DNA from: Chondrosia reniformis
Taxonomy: Eukaryota > Porifera > Demospongiae > Chondrillida > Chondrillidae
Length of the DNA stretch: 64,000 bases
Assembly: GCA_947172415.1 (NCBI GenBank)
Contig: OX359191.1
Coordinates: 3,844,001-3,908,000, forward strand
Direction: 5' to 3'
Part shown: positions 39,892-55,997 of the stretch, in pieces
How positions within the stretch are numbered: the stretch's first letter is position 1
Layout: each line of letters opens with the position of its first letter
The notes under the pieces: model-generated
Told to the model about the DNA's origin: nothing
The model's database searches: none
What the model saw: the letters and a program-made list of their open reading frames with translations, nothing else
Made by a program: the position numbers and the translations under genes

Positions 39892-41487
39892 ACAACTAGT
39901 AAATATAAATAGAACTAGTTCATAAAACTAGTGCATACAACTAGTACATGCAATTAGTACATAAAACTAATACATCCTAATAGTACACACAAATAGTACA
40001 TACAACTAGTACATACAACTAGTACATTCAACTAGAACATACAACTAGTACAAACAACTAGGACATATAACTAGTACATACACCTACTACATACAACTAG
40101 TCCATACACATTTACCTTGTAATTATAAATAGTATATGCAACTAGTTCACACAACTAGTAACTAGTATATACAACTAGTACATACAATAACTTCATAAAA
40201 CAAGTATATAGCTAGCACAAACAATTAGTGCATACATCTTGTACATACAACAGGCTCATTTCTAGTACATACAACTAGTACATACAACCAGTATATCCAA
40301 CTAGTACCTACAATTAGTAAATACAACTACCACATACAACTTGTACAAACAAGTAACACCAACAAACTATTAAATATAACTATTTAGTATTAGTACATAC
40401 AACAAGTAGATACAATTAGCACATATAATCAGAACATACAGCTAGTACATACAAGTAGTACATATATATAGTACATAAACATATAAATAGTACATATAAA
40501 TAGTTCATACAACTAGTACAATTACACAGAACGGGTACATACTACTAGTACATACAATTAGTATCTAGTACATACAACTAGCCCCTCCCTAGTACCTAAT
40601 ATAACTAGGACTTGAACCTACAACTAATACATACAACTAGTATATACAATTAATACAAAAAACTAGTTCAAACAAACAAACGAGTAGTATATAGAACGAG
40701 TTCCTTCCTAGTTCCTAGTATAACTTGTACCAGAACCTACAACTAATTCAAAAAACTAGTACATACAATTAGTATAAACGTACAACTAGTACACAGAACG
40801 TGTACATACAATTAGGACATACAACTAGTACTTTCAACTAGTGCATATAACAAGTACACACACCTACTACATATAACTAATACCTAAACATATAACTAGT
40901 ATATATGAATAGTACATACACATACTGCACACAACTAGAAACTAGTACATACAACTAGTACATACAAGGTACAACTAGATCATAAATTTGTAAATAGTAA
41001 ATATAATTACTGCATGCGACTAGTACATACAACTAGTACATACAATTCGAATCTAGTACATACAACTAGCCCCTCCCTAGTACCTAGGACTTGAACCTAA
41101 AACTAGTACATACAACTAGTACATACAATTAGTAGATAAAACTAGTTCAAACAAAGAAACAAGTAGTATAGAGAACGAGTTCCTTCCTAGTTCTTAGTAT
41201 AACTTGTACCAGAACCTACAACTAGTTCAAAACACTAGTACATACAACTTGTACATACAACTAGGTACATACAACCAGTATCAACATACAACTGGTACAC
41301 AGAACGTGTATATACAATTAGGACCAACAACTAGTACTTTCAACTAGTACATATAACAAGTACACACACCTACTACATATAACAAATACACACACCTACT
41401 ACATATAACTAGTATATATGAATAGTACATACAACTAGAAACTAGTACATACAACTAGTATATATATAAAACTAGTACATTTAACCA
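39892..41487 (+). repeat. 13-bp minisatellite, forward block
   Basis: Mirror partner of 6391-8049. Both switch points are complements of the left arm's switch points (8050 and 6390). It carries the GTTCCTTCCTAGTTCCTAGT module near 40700 and 41180. Confidence 0.95.
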
Positions 41488-44400
41488 GTATATGTACTAT
41501 TTATAATTACTAGGTATATGTTTATTTACTAGTTATATGTAGTTGGTGTATGTACTAGATATATATCCTAGTTTTTTGTCCTAGTTGTATGGACTAATTG
41601 AATGTACTAATTGTGAATACTAGTTGTATGAACTAGTTGTATGTATATACTAGTTGTATGTACTAGTTTGATGTACTGGTTATATATATGTACTAGTTAA
41701 TAGTTGTGTGAACTACTTGTACGACCTAATTGTCAATACTAGTTGTATGAACTAGTTGTTTGTATATAATAGTTGTATGAACTAGTTAAACGTACTAGCT
41801 TTATGTATATATTAGTTGTATGTACTAGTTTCTAGTTGCATGTACTAGTTTTATGTACTAGTTATATATACTATATGGATGCACTATTCATATGTACTAG
41901 TTAAATATTTATGTACTAATTATATGTAGTAGGTGTTTACTAGTTATAAGTCCTAGTTTTATGTACTCGTTCTATGTACTAGTAGTTGTATGAACTACTT
42001 GTATGTACTATGTTTATGTACTATTTATACGTACTAGTTATATTTTTATGTATTAGTTATATGTGGTAGATGTGTGTACTAGTTATATGTACTAATTGCA
42101 AGTACTAGTTGTATGTACTAGTACTTTGGACAAGTACTAAGTATATTTACTTGTTGTAGATACTAGTTGTATGTACTAGTTGTATGTATATACTAGTTGT
42201 ATGTACTAGCTATGTACTGGTTGTATGTTCTAGTTGTATGTACTAGTTGTATGTACAAATGGTAGGTTCTTTTACTAGTTATACTAGGTGCTAGGAAGGT
42301 ACTAGTTGTATGTATATACTAGTTATAAATAATAGCTATGCACTAGTTGTATATACAAGTTTAACGTTCTAGTATTATGTATTCGTTCTATGAACCAGTT
42401 GTATGTACTAGTTTATAGTTGTATGTACTTGTTGTATGTACTAGTTTATGGTTGTATGTACTTGTTGTATGTACTAATTGTATGTACTCGGCGTATGTAC
42501 TATTTTTAAGGGCCAGTTATATTTGTATTTACTGGTTATATGTTTGTTTACTAGTTATATATACTAGTTGTATGCACCAGCTGTATGTACTAGTTGTATG
42601 TACTATTCATAATAACTAGGTATATGTGTATTTACTAGTTAAATGTAGTAGATGTATGTACTAGATATATGTCCTAGTTGTTTGTCCTAGTTGTATGGAC
42701 TAGTTGAATGTACTAGTTGTATGTACTAATTGTATGTGCTAGGTGTGTGTACTATTTGGTATGTACAAGTTGTATGTACTATTTCTATGTACTAGTTATG
42801 TACCAGTTGTACGTAATAGTTGTATCTATATACTAGTTGTTAACATTAGCTATGTACTAGATGTATATTCAAGTTGAATGTTCTATATAGTATTATGTAC
42901 TCATTCTATGAACTAGTAGTATTTACTAGTTTCTAGTTGTAAGTACTAGTTATATGTACTAGTTTTATGTACTATGTGTATGTACCAGTTGTTGATTCTT
43001 GTACTAGTTATACTATGTACTAGGTAGATATTGTTTGTATGTACTAGATACTTGTTGCATGTACTAGTTGTATGAACTAGTTTTATGAACTAGTTGTGTG
43101 TACTCTTTATATGTACTAGTTATATGTATCAGTCATATGTACTAGTTTTATGTACTAGTGGTATGTACTAATTTTATCCACTAATTGTATGTACAAGTTG
43201 CATATACTAGTTGCATGTAAATGTTGTGCGTTCTAGTTCTATGTACTAGTTGTATGTACTCGTTACTAGTTGTTAGTAGTAGTTGTATGTACTAGTTGTA
43301 TGTACAAGTTCCAGTTATATGTACTAGTTATTTGTACTAGTTGTAGGTACTAGTTGTATTTATTAGTTGCAAGTACGATTCGTTTGTCCTATTTATATTT
43401 ACTATCTGTATGTACTATTTGTGTGTACTAATTGTATGCAATAATTGTATGTACTAGTTGTAGGTTCTAGTACTACTTAAACTAGGTACTAGGGAGGGAC
43501 TATATAGTTATATGTACTAGAAACTACTTGTATGTACTTGTTATATAAAGTAGTTATATGACCTAGTTGTTATACCAGTTGTATGTCCTAGTTGTATATA
43601 CCAGTTGTTTGTCCTAGCTGATTGTACTATTTACTAGTTTCATGTACAAGTTTTGTGTAGTAGTTCAATGTATTAGTTTTATGTTTTCGTTATTAATTGT
43701 ATGTACTAGTTATAGGTACTAATTTTATCTACTAATTGTATGTACAAGTTGCATGTACTAGTTGCATGTAAATGTTGTGCGTTCTAGTTCAATGTACTAG
43801 TTGTATGTACTCGTTACTAGTTGTTAGTAGTAGTTGTATGTACTAGTTTTATGTATTAGTTCCAGTTATATGTACTAGTTGTAGGTACTAGTTGTATTTA
43901 TTAGTTGCAAGTACGATTCGTATGTCCTATTTCTATATACTAGTTGTATGTACTAGTTGTATGTATTATTTGGATATACTAATTGAATGTACAAATTGTA
44001 TATACTAGGTGTATGTAGTAGTTGTATGTTCTAATTTTTTGAACTAGTTCTATGTACTAATTGTATGTACTAGTTATGTACTAGTTATATGAATTAGTTT
44101 TAAGTCCTAGTTCTGGGCACCAGTTGTATGTACTAGTTTTATGTACAACTTTTATGTACTATTTGTATGTACTATTTGTATGTACTAGTCATATGAACTA
44201 GTAATATTAACTAGCTGTAGGTACTATTTGTGTGTACTACTTGTATGCACTAGTTGTATGTACTAGTTGTATGTACTCAATACTATTTGTATGTACTAGT
44301 CGAATGTAGTAGTCATTTGTACTAGTTGAATGTATAAGTAGTGGGTAATTGTTGTATGTACTAGTTATATGTACTGGTTGTATGTACTATTTGTATGTAC

Positions 44401-47400
44401 CCGTTGTATGTATTAGATGTTTTAACTAGTTTTAAGTTCTAGTACAAGTTTTACTAGGTACTAGGAATGAACTAGTTCTAAGAACTACTTGTTTGTTTGT
44501 GTGAACTAGTTTTCTGTACTAGTTGTATGTACTATATTTATGTACTAATTATATGTGTAGGTGCTAGTCAAATGTAATAGTTATATGTACTAGTTATATG
44601 TACTAGTTGCAAGTACTAGTCACATGTACCAGTAGTATATATTAATTGTAGGTTCTACTCCTAATTATACTAGGGACTAGGGAGGTACTAGTTGTATATA
44701 CTAGACACTAGTTGTATGTACTATTTATATGTACTAGTTGTATGTACTAGATGTATGTATATACTAGTTGTATATACTAGCCCTGTACTAGTTGTTGGTT
44801 CTAGTTGTATGTACTAGATACTAGTTGTATGTACTAGTTGTACGTACTACGTGTATGTACCACTTGTATTTACTATTTGTATTTACTATTTGTATGAACT
44901 GTTTATATGTGTGTTTACTAGTTATATGTACTAATTGTATGCGCTAGCTATATATACTAATTGTATGTACTATTTACATTTACTAGGTATACGTGTATGT
45001 ACCAGATATATATAGTAGGTGTATGTACTAGTTGCATGTACTAGTTGTTTGTATTAGTTGAATGTACTAGTCGCATGTTCTAATTATATTTACTAGTTAC
45101 TAATTTTATGAACTAGTGGTGCCTACGAATTTTATGTGCTGCTTGTATGTACTAGTTGTATGTACTAGTTGTATGTATATACCAGTTGTATGTACTAGTT
45201 AAATATAGTAGGTGTGTGAAGTTGTTATATGTACTAGTTGTATATATGTGCTGCTTGTATGTACACGTTCTGTGTACTAGTTTTATGTTTATACTAGTTG
45301 AATGTACTAGCTTTGAAATAGTTGTATCTTCTACTTGTATGTACTAGATACTAGTTGCATGTACTATTTGCATGTACTAGTTGTACGTACTAGTTGTACG
45401 TTCTAGTATTATGTACTCGTTCTATGAACCAGTTATATGTACTAGTTTATAGTTGTATGTATTAGTTGTATGTAGTTATTGTATGAACTATATGTATGTA
45501 CTATTTATATGTGCCAGTTATATGTGTATTTACTGGTTATATGTTTGTGTACTACTTATATGTACTAGTTGTATGCACTAGCTGTATGTACTAGTTAAAT
45601 GTACTATATATATTTTCTAGGTATATGTGTATGTACTCGTTCTATGAATTAGTTGTATGTACTAGTTTCTAGTTGTATATACTAGTTGTATGTAGTTTTT
45701 GTATGTACTAGTACTATGTACTGGCACTAGTTATAATTACTAGATGTAGGTACTGGTTGTATGTAGTAGTTGGATGTAGTAGTTGTATGTACTAATTGTT
45801 TGTGCTAGTTGAATGTACCAGTTGTATGTATATACTAATTGTAAGTACTAGCTATGTTCTAGTTGTATGTATATACTAGTTTGTTGTTTATGTAGTAGTT
45901 GTATATGCTAGTTTAATGTACTCACACTATGAAAAATCTAGGATACCATTTTCCTACGTGCTATATGCCTATTCTGTAAAAAGAGCCTATAGGGGAACTA
46001 AACCTAAAGAGAGCTTTTGGTTACACTATGTACAAGTTGTATGTACTAGTTATGTACCAGTTGAACGTACAAGTTGTACGTATATACTAGTTGTATGTAC
46101 GTTTTGTATGTACTTGTTGGTTGTACTAGGTGTATGTGCTATTTTTAAATACTAGTTATATGTCTATGTACTGGTTATATGTAGTAGTTGTATGTAACAG
46201 TTGTATGTACAAGTTGCCTTTACTACGTGTATCCGCTAGCTGTATGTACTAGTTGTAGGTTCTAGTACTAGTTATATTAGGTACTAAGTAGGCATTAGTT
46301 GTATGTACTAGTTGTTAGGACTATTTTAACATATTAGATGTATGTACTAGTTCTATGTACTAGTACTAGTAATATTAACTAGTTGTAGGTACTGGTTGTA
46401 TGTAGTAGTTGGATGTAGTAGTTGTATGTACTAATTGTATGTATTAGTTGTTTGCACTAGTTGTATGTATATTCTAGTTGTATGTAGGCGCTCTATGTAC
46501 TAGTTGTATGTACTAGTTTCCTCTTTATGTAGTAGTTGTATATACTAGTTGAATGTTCTAGCTGTATATAGTAGTTGTATGAACTCGATACTATTTGTAT
46601 GTTCCAATCAAATGTAGTATTTATATGTACTAGTTGTATGTATTAGTTGTATGTACTCGATACTATTTGTATGTACCAATCAAATGTAGTATTTATATGT
46701 ACTAGTTGTATGTACTAGTTTTTTGAACTAGTTGTAGAAGTTATACTAGGAACTAGGAAGGAACTTGTTCTATATGCTACTTGTTTGTTTGTTTGAACTA
46801 GTTTTTGTACTAATTGTATATACTAGTTGAATGTACCAGTTGTATGTACTAGTTGTAGGTTGAAGTCCTAGATACTAATTGTATGTACTAGTTGTATGTA
46901 CCAGTTGTGTGTAATTGTACTAGTTGTATGTACTATTTATATGTTTATGTACTAGGTATATGTACTACTTGTACGTACTAGCTGTATGTGCTGGTTGTAT
47001 GTACTAATTCTATCTACTAGTTGTATGTACTAATACTAGTTATATTTACTAGTTCTAGGTGCTAGTTGTATGTACAAGTTGTATGTGGTAGTTGTATGTA
47101 CTAATTGTATGTACTAGTTGGATGTACTAGTTGTATGTACTAGTTGTACGAACTAGATATGAACCAGTTGTAAGTACAAGATGTATGCACTAGTTGTTTG
47201 TACTAGCTATATATTAGGTTTATGAATTTGTTGTATGTACTAGTTGTGTGAACTAGTTGTACATACTAATATTATGTACTAGTTGAATGTACTCTTTGTA
47301 TGTATATACCAGTTTTATGTACTAGTTAAATGTACTAGTGTTATATATATACTAGTTGTATGGACTAGTTGTATGGACTAATTTCTTGTTGTATGTACTA

Positions 47401-50400
47401 GTTGTATGTACTATTTATATTTACTAGGTATATTTGTATGACCTAGTTGTATTTAGTAGGTGTATGTGCTAGTTATATATCCTAGTTGTTTGTACTCGTT
47501 GTATGTTCACGTTGAATGTACTATTTGTATGTACCTTTTGTATGAACTATTTATAAGTACCAGTTTAATGTATGTTGTAGTTATATGTTTGTGAACCAGT
47601 TATATCTACTAGTTGTATGCACTAGCTGTGTGTACTAGTTGTATGTACTATTTATAATTACAAGGTATATGTGTATTTACTAGTTATATGTAGTTGGTGT
47701 ATGTACTAGTTATATATACTAGTTGTTTGTCCTAGTTGTATGTACTAGTTGAATGTACTAGTTATATGTACTAGTTGTATGGACTAGTTGTATGTACTCA
47801 ATACTATTAGTATGTACTAATCGAATATAGTAGTAATTTGTACTAGTTGAATGTATAAGTAGTGTGTAATTGTTGTATGTACTAATTAAATGAATGAACT
47901 AGTTCTATGAGCTCCTTGTTTGTTTGTGTGAGCTAGTTTCTGCACTAGTTGCATGTACTATATTTATGTGCTAATTATATGTGTATGTACTAGTCATATG
48001 TAATAGTTATATGTACTAGTTATATGTACTAGTTGTATGTGCTAGTTGTATGTACTTGTGGTATATACTAGTTGTAGGTTCTAGTCCTAATTATACTAGG
48101 TATTAGGGAGGTACTAGTTGTATATACTAGACACTAGTTGTATGTACTACTTGTATGTACTAGTTGTATGTACTAGTCGCATGTAAAAGTTATATGTACT
48201 AGTTACTAGTTGTATGAACTAGGTGTACCTATTAATTTTATGTACTAGTTGGATGAACTAGTTGTGTGTATATACCAGTTGTATATACTAGTTAAATGTA
48301 CTAATTTTATATATATACTAGTTGTATGTATTAGTTTCCAGTTTTATTTACTAGTTTTATGTACTAGTTGTATGTACTATGTGGATTCACTATTTATTTG
48401 AACTAGTTATATTTTTATGCATTAGTTATATGTAATAGGTGTGTGTACTAGTTATATGTTCTAGTTGTATACGTTAGCTGTGTGTACTAATTGTATGTAC
48501 TATTTACATTTACTAGGTATACGTGTATGTACTAGATATATGTAGTAGGTGTATGTACTAGTTATGTGTCCTAGTTGTTTGTACTAGTTGTATGTTCTAG
48601 TTGTATGTTCTAGTTGGATATACTATTTGTGTGAACTGTTATGATGTACTAGTGGTATGTACTAATTGCATGTTCTAGTTGTATGCACTAGTTTTATGAA
48701 TTAGTTCTATTTATATTTACAAATTTTAGGTACTAGTTAAATGTAGCAGATGTATGTACTATTTTTATCTACTGTTTTTTTATATGTGCTATGTGTATGT
48801 TCAATATAAAAGTACCAGTTAAATGAATGTAGTGGTTATATGTTTGTGAACTAGTTATATATACTAGTTGTATGCACTAGCTGTATGTACTAGTTGTATG
48901 TATTATTTATAATTATAAGGTATATGTGTATTTACTAGTTATATGTAGTTGGTGTATGTACTAGTTATATATCCTAGTTGTTTGTCCTAGTTGTATGTAC
49001 TAGTTGAATGTACTAGTTATATGTACTAGTTACTAGTTGTATGAACTAGTGGTATGTACTAATTGTAAATACTAGTTGTATGAACTAGTTGTATGTACTA
49101 GTTTTATGAACTAGTTGTATGTACTAGTTGTATGTACTAGTTGTATGTACTGGTTATATGTACTAGTTAATGGTTGTGTGAACTAGTTGTACGACCTAAT
49201 TGTAAATAGTATGTACTAGTTGTAAGTACTATTCATAATTACTATGTATATGTGTATTTACTAGTTATATGTAGTAGATGTATGTACTAGTTATATTTCC
49301 TAGTTGTTTGTCCTAGTTATATGGACTAGTTGAATGTACTAGTTGTATGTACTAATTGAATGGGCTAGGTGATTGTACTATTTGGTATGTACTAGTTGTA
49401 TGTACTATTTCTATGTACTAGTTATGTACCAGTTGTACTTAATAGTTGTATGTATATTCTAGTTGTTAATATTAGCTATGTACTAGATGTATATTCAAGC
49501 TGTATGTTCTATATATTATTTTGTACTCGTTCTATGAACTAGGAGTATTTACTAGTTTCTAGTTGTATGTACTAGTTGTTAGTACTAGTTGTATGTACTA
49601 TGTGTATGTACCAGTTGTTGATCCTTGTGCTAGTTATACTATGTACTAGGTAGGTTCTTTTTGTATGTACTAGATACTTGTTGTATGTGCTAGTTGTATG
49701 AACTAGTTTTATGAACTAGTTGTATGTACTGTTTATATGTACTAGTTATATGTACCAGTTATATGTACCAGTTATATGTACTAGTAGTATGTACTAGTTA
49801 TAATTACTAGCTTTATGTACTATTTGTGTGTACTAATTGTATGCACTTGTTGTATGTACTAGTTGTAGGTTCTAGTACTGGTTAAACTAGGTACTAGGTA
49901 GGTTCTTTATAGTTATATGTACTAGAAACTACTTGTATGTACTTGTTATATAAAGTTGTTATATGACCTAGTTGTATATACCAGTTGTATGACCTAGTTG
50001 TTTGTACCAGTTGTATGTCCTAGCTGATTGTACTATTTACTAGTTTTATGTACAAGTTGTGTGTAATAGTTCAATGTTTTGGTTGTATGTTTTCATTCCA
50101 ATTTGTATGTACTAGTTATATGTCCTAATTTTATCAACTAATTGTATGTACAAGTTGCATGTACTAGCTGCATGTACATGTTGTGTGTTCTAGTTCAATG
50201 TACTAGTTGTATGTATTCGTTAATAGTTGTTAGTAGTAGTTGTATATTCTAATTTTATGTTCTACTTCCAGTTAAATGTACTAGTTGTATATATTAGTTG
50301 CAAGTACGATTCGTATGTCCAATTTGCATATACTAGTTGTATGTACTAGTTGTGTGCACTAGTTTAAAGTTCTAGTTGTATGTACTATGTGCAGGTTACA

Positions 50401-50542
50401 GTTGTTGATTCTTGTACTAGTTATACTATGTACTAGGTCGGTTCTAGTTGTATGTACTAAATACTTGTTGCATGTACTAGTTGTATCAACTAGTTTTATG
50501 AACTAGTTGTATGTACTCTTTATATGTACTAGGTATATGTAC
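41488..50542 (-). repeat. 13-bp minisatellite, long reverse block
   Basis: About 9 kb of reverse array serving two palindromes: its outer part (to 47566) complements 1-6390, and the whole block complements 50596-59872. One 91-bp insert lies at 45932-46022. The outer module at 43195-43330 recurs, slightly altered, at 43740-43860 (shared phrase GTTGTGCGTTCTAGTTC). Open frames such as 42419-42619 and 45156-45347 are repeat translations. Confidence 0.95.
45924..46030 (+). mobile_element. 91-bp insert, copy 3 (inverted)
   Basis: Body 45932-46022 between ACACTATG copies (45924-45931 and 46023-46030). The empty counterpart near 24608-24650 has the same flanks with a single ATACTATG, which confirms insertion with an 8-bp duplication. 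Confidence 0.85.
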
Positions 50543-50595
50543 AAAACATTGAACTGTTACACACAACTTGTACATATAACTGGTACATATAACTG
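50543..50595. other. spacer of palindrome 2
   Basis: Fifty-three bases between the two arms, including the non-repeat word AAAACATTGAACTGTT. On either side, TACTCTTTATATGTACTAGG and its near-complement begin the arms. The short spacer makes this a hairpin/cruciform-capable centre. Confidence 0.75.
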
Positions 50596-53500
50596 GTACA
50601 TATAACTAGTACATATAAACAGTACATACAACTAGTTCATAAAACTAGTTCATACAACTAGCACATACAACAAGTATCTAGTACATACAAAAAGAACCTA
50701 CCTAGTACATAGTATAACTAGCACAAGGATCAACAACTGGTACATACACATAGTACATACAACTAGTACTAACAACTAGTACATACAACTAGAAACTAGT
50801 AAATACTCCTAGTTCATAGAACGAGTACAAAATACTATATAGAACATACAGCTTGAATATACATCTAGTACATAGCTAATATTAACAACTAGAATATACA
50901 TACAACTATTAAGTACAACTGGTACATAACTAGTACATAGAAATAGTACATACAACTAGTACATACCAAATAGTACAATCACCTAGCCCATTCAATTAGT
51001 ACATACAACTAGTACATTCAACTAGTCCATATAACTAGGACAAACAACTAGGAAATATAACTAGTACATACATCTACTACATATAACTAGTAAATACACA
51101 TATACATAGTAATTATGAATAGTACTTACAACTAGTACATACTATTTACAATTAGGTCGTACAACTAGTTCACACAACCATTAACTAGTACATATAACCA
51201 GTACATACAACTAGTACATACAACTAGTTCATAAAACTAGTACATACAACTATTTCATACAACTAGTATATACAATTAGTACCTACAACTAGTTCATACA
51301 ACTAGTAACTAGTACATATAACTAGTACATTCAACTAGTACATACAACTAGGACAAACAACTAGGATATATAACTAGTACATACACCAACTACATATAAC
51401 TAGTAAATACACATATACCTTATAATTATAAATAATACATACAACTAGTACATACAGCTAGTGCATACAACTAGTATATATAACTAGTTCACAAACATAT
51501 AACCACTACATTCATATAACTGGTACTTTTATATTGTACATACACATAGCACATATAAATAAACAGTAGATAAAAATAGTACATACATCTGCTACATTTA
51601 ACTAGTACCTAAAATTTGTAAATATAAATAGAACTAGTTCATAAAACTAGTGCATACAACTAGAACATGCAATTAGTACATACCACTAGTACATCATAAC
51701 AGTTCACACAAATAGTATATCCAACTAGAACATACAACTAGAACATACAACTAGTACAAACAACTAGGACACATAACTAGTACATACACCTACTACATAT
51801 ATCTAGTACATACACGTATACCTAGTAAATGTAAATAGTACATACAATTAGTACACACAGCTAACGCATACAACTAGAACATATAACTAGTACACACACA
51901 TATAAATAGAACATACAAATAGTAAATACAACTAGTACATACAACTAGTACCTACAACTAGTACATTCAACTAGTATCTAGTATATACAACTAGAACATA
52001 CAACTAGTACATAGCTAGTAATAACAACTAGTAAATACAACTAGAACATACAACTAGTACATACCTAGTAATGACAACTAGTATATACATACAACTAGTA
52101 CACAGAACTTGTACATACAATTAGCACATGCAACTCCTTCATACAACTAATACATACAACTAGTACCTAAAACTAGTAAATATAGCTAGTTCTAGTACAT
52201 ATAACTAGTACACACACCTATTACATATAACTAATGCATAAAAATATAACTAGTTCAAATAAATAGTGAATCCACATAGTACATACAACTAGTACATAAA
52301 ACTAGTAAATAAAACTGGAAACTAATACATACAACTAGTATATATATAAAATTAGTACATTTAACTAGTATATACAACTGGTATATACATACAACTAGTT
52401 CATCCAACTAGTACATAAAATTAATAGGTACACCTAGTTCATACAACTAGTAACTAGTATATATAACTTTTACATGCGACTAGTATATACAACTAGTACC
52501 TCCCTAATACCTAGTATAATTAGGACTAGAACCTACAACTAGTATATACCACAAGTACATACAACTAGCACATACAACTAGTACATATAACTAGTACATA
52601 TAACTATTACATATGACTAGTACACACACATATAATTAGCACATAAATATAGTACATGCAACTAGTGCAGAAAACTAGTTCACACAAACAAACAAGGAGC
52701 TCATAGAACTAGTTCATTCATTTAATTAGTACATACAACAATTACACACTACTTATACATTCAACTAGTACAAATTACAACTATATTCGATTAGTACATA
52801 CTAATAGTATTGAGTACATACAACTAGTCCATACAACTAGTACATATAACTAGTACATTCAACTAGTACATACAACTAGGACAAACAACTAGTATATATA
52901 ACTAATACATACACCAACTACATATAACTAGTAAATACACATATACCTCGTAATTATAAATAGTACATACAACTAGTACATACAACTAGTATATATAACT
53001 GGTTCACAAACATATAACTACAACATACATTAAACTGGTACTTATAAATAGTTCATACAAAAGGTACATACAAATAGTACATTCAACGTGAACATACAAC
53101 GAGTACAAACAACTAGGATATATAACTAGCACATACACCTACTAAATACAACTAGGTCATACAAATATACCTAGTAAATATAAATAGTACATACAACTAG
53201 TACATACAACAAGAAATTAGTCCATACAACTAGTCCATACAACTAGTATATATATAACACTAGTACATTTAACTAGTACATAAAACTGGTATATACATAC
53301 AAAGAGTACATTCAACTAGTACATAATATTAGTATGTACAACTAGTTCACACAACTAGTACATACAACAAATTCATAAACCTAATATATAGCTAGTACAA
53401 ACAACTAGTGCATACATCTTGTACTTACAACTGGTTCATATCTAGTTCGTACAACTAGTACATACAACTAGTACATCCAACTAGTACATACAATTAGTAC

Positions 53501-55997
53501 ATACAACTACCACATACAACTTGTACATACAACTAGCACCTAGAACTAGTAAATATAACTAGTATTAGTACATACAACTAGTAGATAGAATTAGTACATA
53601 CAACCAGCACATACAGCTAGTACGTACAAGTAGTACATATACCTAGTACATAAACATATAAATAGTACATACAACTAGTACAATTACACACAACTGGTAC
53701 ATACAACTAGTACATACAATTAGTATCTAGGACTTCAACCTACAACTAGTACATACAACTGGTACATACAACTAGTATATACAATTAGTACAAAAACTAG
53801 TTCAAACAAACAAACAAGTAGCATATAGAACAAGTTCCTTCCTAGTTCCTAGTATAACTTCTACAACTAGTTCAAAAAACTAGTACATACAACTAGTACA
53901 TATAAATACTACATTTGATTGGTACATACAAATAGTATCGAGTACATACAACTAATACATACAACTAGTACATATAAATACTACATTTGATTGGAACATA
54001 CAAATAGTATCGAGTTCATACAACTACTATATACAGCTAGAACATTCAACTAGTATATACAACTACTACATAAAGAGGAAACTAGTACATACAACTAGTA
54101 CATAGAGCGCCTACATACAACTAGAATATACATACAACTAGTGCAAACAACTAATACATACAATTAGTACATACAACTACTACATCCAACTACTACATAC
54201 AACCAGTACCTACAACTAGTTAATATTACTAGTACTAGTACATAGAACTAGTACATACATCTAATATGTTAAAATAGTCCTAACAACTAGTACATACAAC
54301 TAATGCCTACTTAGTACCTAATATAACTAGTACTAGAACCTACAACTAGTACATACAGCTAGCGGATACACGTAGTAAAGGCAACTTGTACATACAACTG
54401 TTACATACAACTACTACATATAACCAGTACATACACATATAACTAGTATTTAAAAATAGCACATACACCTAGTACAACCAACAAGTACATACAAAACGTA
54501 CATACAACTAGTATATACGTACAACTTGTACGTTCAACTGGTACATAACTAGTACATACAACTTGTACATAGTGTAACCAAAAGCTCTCTTTAGGTTTAG
54601 TTCCCCTATAGGCTCTTTTTACAGAATAGGCATATAGCACGTAGGAAAATGGTATCCTAGATTTTTCATAGTGTGAGTACATAAAACTAGCATATACAAC
54701 TACTACATAAACAACAAACTAGTATATACATACAACTAGAACATAGCTAGTACTTACAATTAGTATATACATACAACTGGTACATTCAACTAGCACAAAC
54801 AATTAGTACATACAACTACTACATCCAACTACTACATACAACCAGTACCTACATCTAGTAATTATAACTAGTACCAGTACATAGTACTAGTACATACAAA
54901 AACTACGTATAACTAGTATATACAACTAGAAACTAGTACATACAACTAATTCATAGAACGAGTACATACACATATACCTAGAAAATATATATAGTACATT
55001 TAACTAGTACATACAGCTAGTGCATACAACTAGTACATATAAGTAGTACACAAACATATAACCAGTAAATACACATATAACTGGCACATATAAATAGTAC
55101 ATACATATAGTTCATACAATAACTACATACAACTAATACATACAACTATAAACTAGTACATATAACTGGTTCATAGAACGAGTACATAATACTAGAACGT
55201 ACAACTAGTACGTACAACTAGTACATGCAAATAGTACATGCAACTAGTATCTAGTACATACAAGTAGAAGATACAACTATTTCAAAGCTAGTACATTCAA
55301 CTAGTATAAACATAAAACTAGTACACAGAACGTGTACATACAAGCAGCACATATATACAACTAGTACATATAACAACTTCACACACCTACTATATTTAAC
55401 TAGTACATACAACTGGTATATACATACAACTAGTACATACAACTGGTCATACAAGCAGCACATAAAATTCGTAGGCACCACTAGTTCATAAAATTAGTAA
55501 CTAGTAAATATAATTAGAACATGCGACTAGTACATTCAACTAGTACAAATAACTAGTACATGCAACTACTACATACAACTATGACATATAACTAGTACAT
55601 ACACCTACTATATATATCTGGTACATACACGTATACCTAGTAAATGTAAATAGTACATACAATTAGTATATATAGCTAGCGCATACAATTAGTACATATA
55701 ACTAGTAAACACACATATAAATAGTTCATACAAATAGTAAATACAAATAGTAAATACAAGTGGTACATACACGTAGTACGTACAACTAGTACATACAACT
55801 AGTATCTAGTACATACAACTAGAACCAACAACTAGTACAGGGCTAGTATATACAACTAGTATATACATACAACTAGTACATACAACTAGTACATATAAAT
55901 AGTACATACAACTAGTGTCTAGTATATACAACTAGTACCTCCCTAGTCCCTAGTATAATTAGGAGTAGAACCTAAAATTTATATATACTACTAGTAC
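50596..55997 (+). repeat. 13-bp minisatellite, forward block
   Basis: Right arm of palindrome 2 up to the element near 55998. From 53028 on it also copies 1-2770 directly. One 91-bp insert lies at 54576-54666. A local duplication containing CTACATTTGATTGG occurs near 53900-54000. Confidence 0.95.
54568..54674 (-). mobile_element. 91-bp insert, copy 4
   Basis: Body 54576-54666 between CATAGTGT copies (54568-54575 and 54667-54674). It is positioned equivalently to copies 1 and 3 in the three copies of the array segment. Confidence 0.8.

Larger units (their letters stand above)
26097..47566. repeat. palindrome 1, right arm
   Basis: Checked anchors are 26098 with 23403, 27545 with about 21835, 29150 with about 21775, 30436 with 20531, 34139 with 16116, 35660 with 14186, 39892 with 8050, 41488 with 6390, 45924-46030 with 1433-1539, and 47566 with 1. 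The order is kept throughout; spacing differs through indels. Confidence 0.85.
41423..50542. repeat. palindrome 2, left arm
   Basis: Complementary to 50596-59935; for example 45924-46030 with 54568-54674 and the 45156-45347 stretch with 55251-55440. Its outer end at about 41423 coincides with the limit reached at 59935. Confidence 0.85.
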
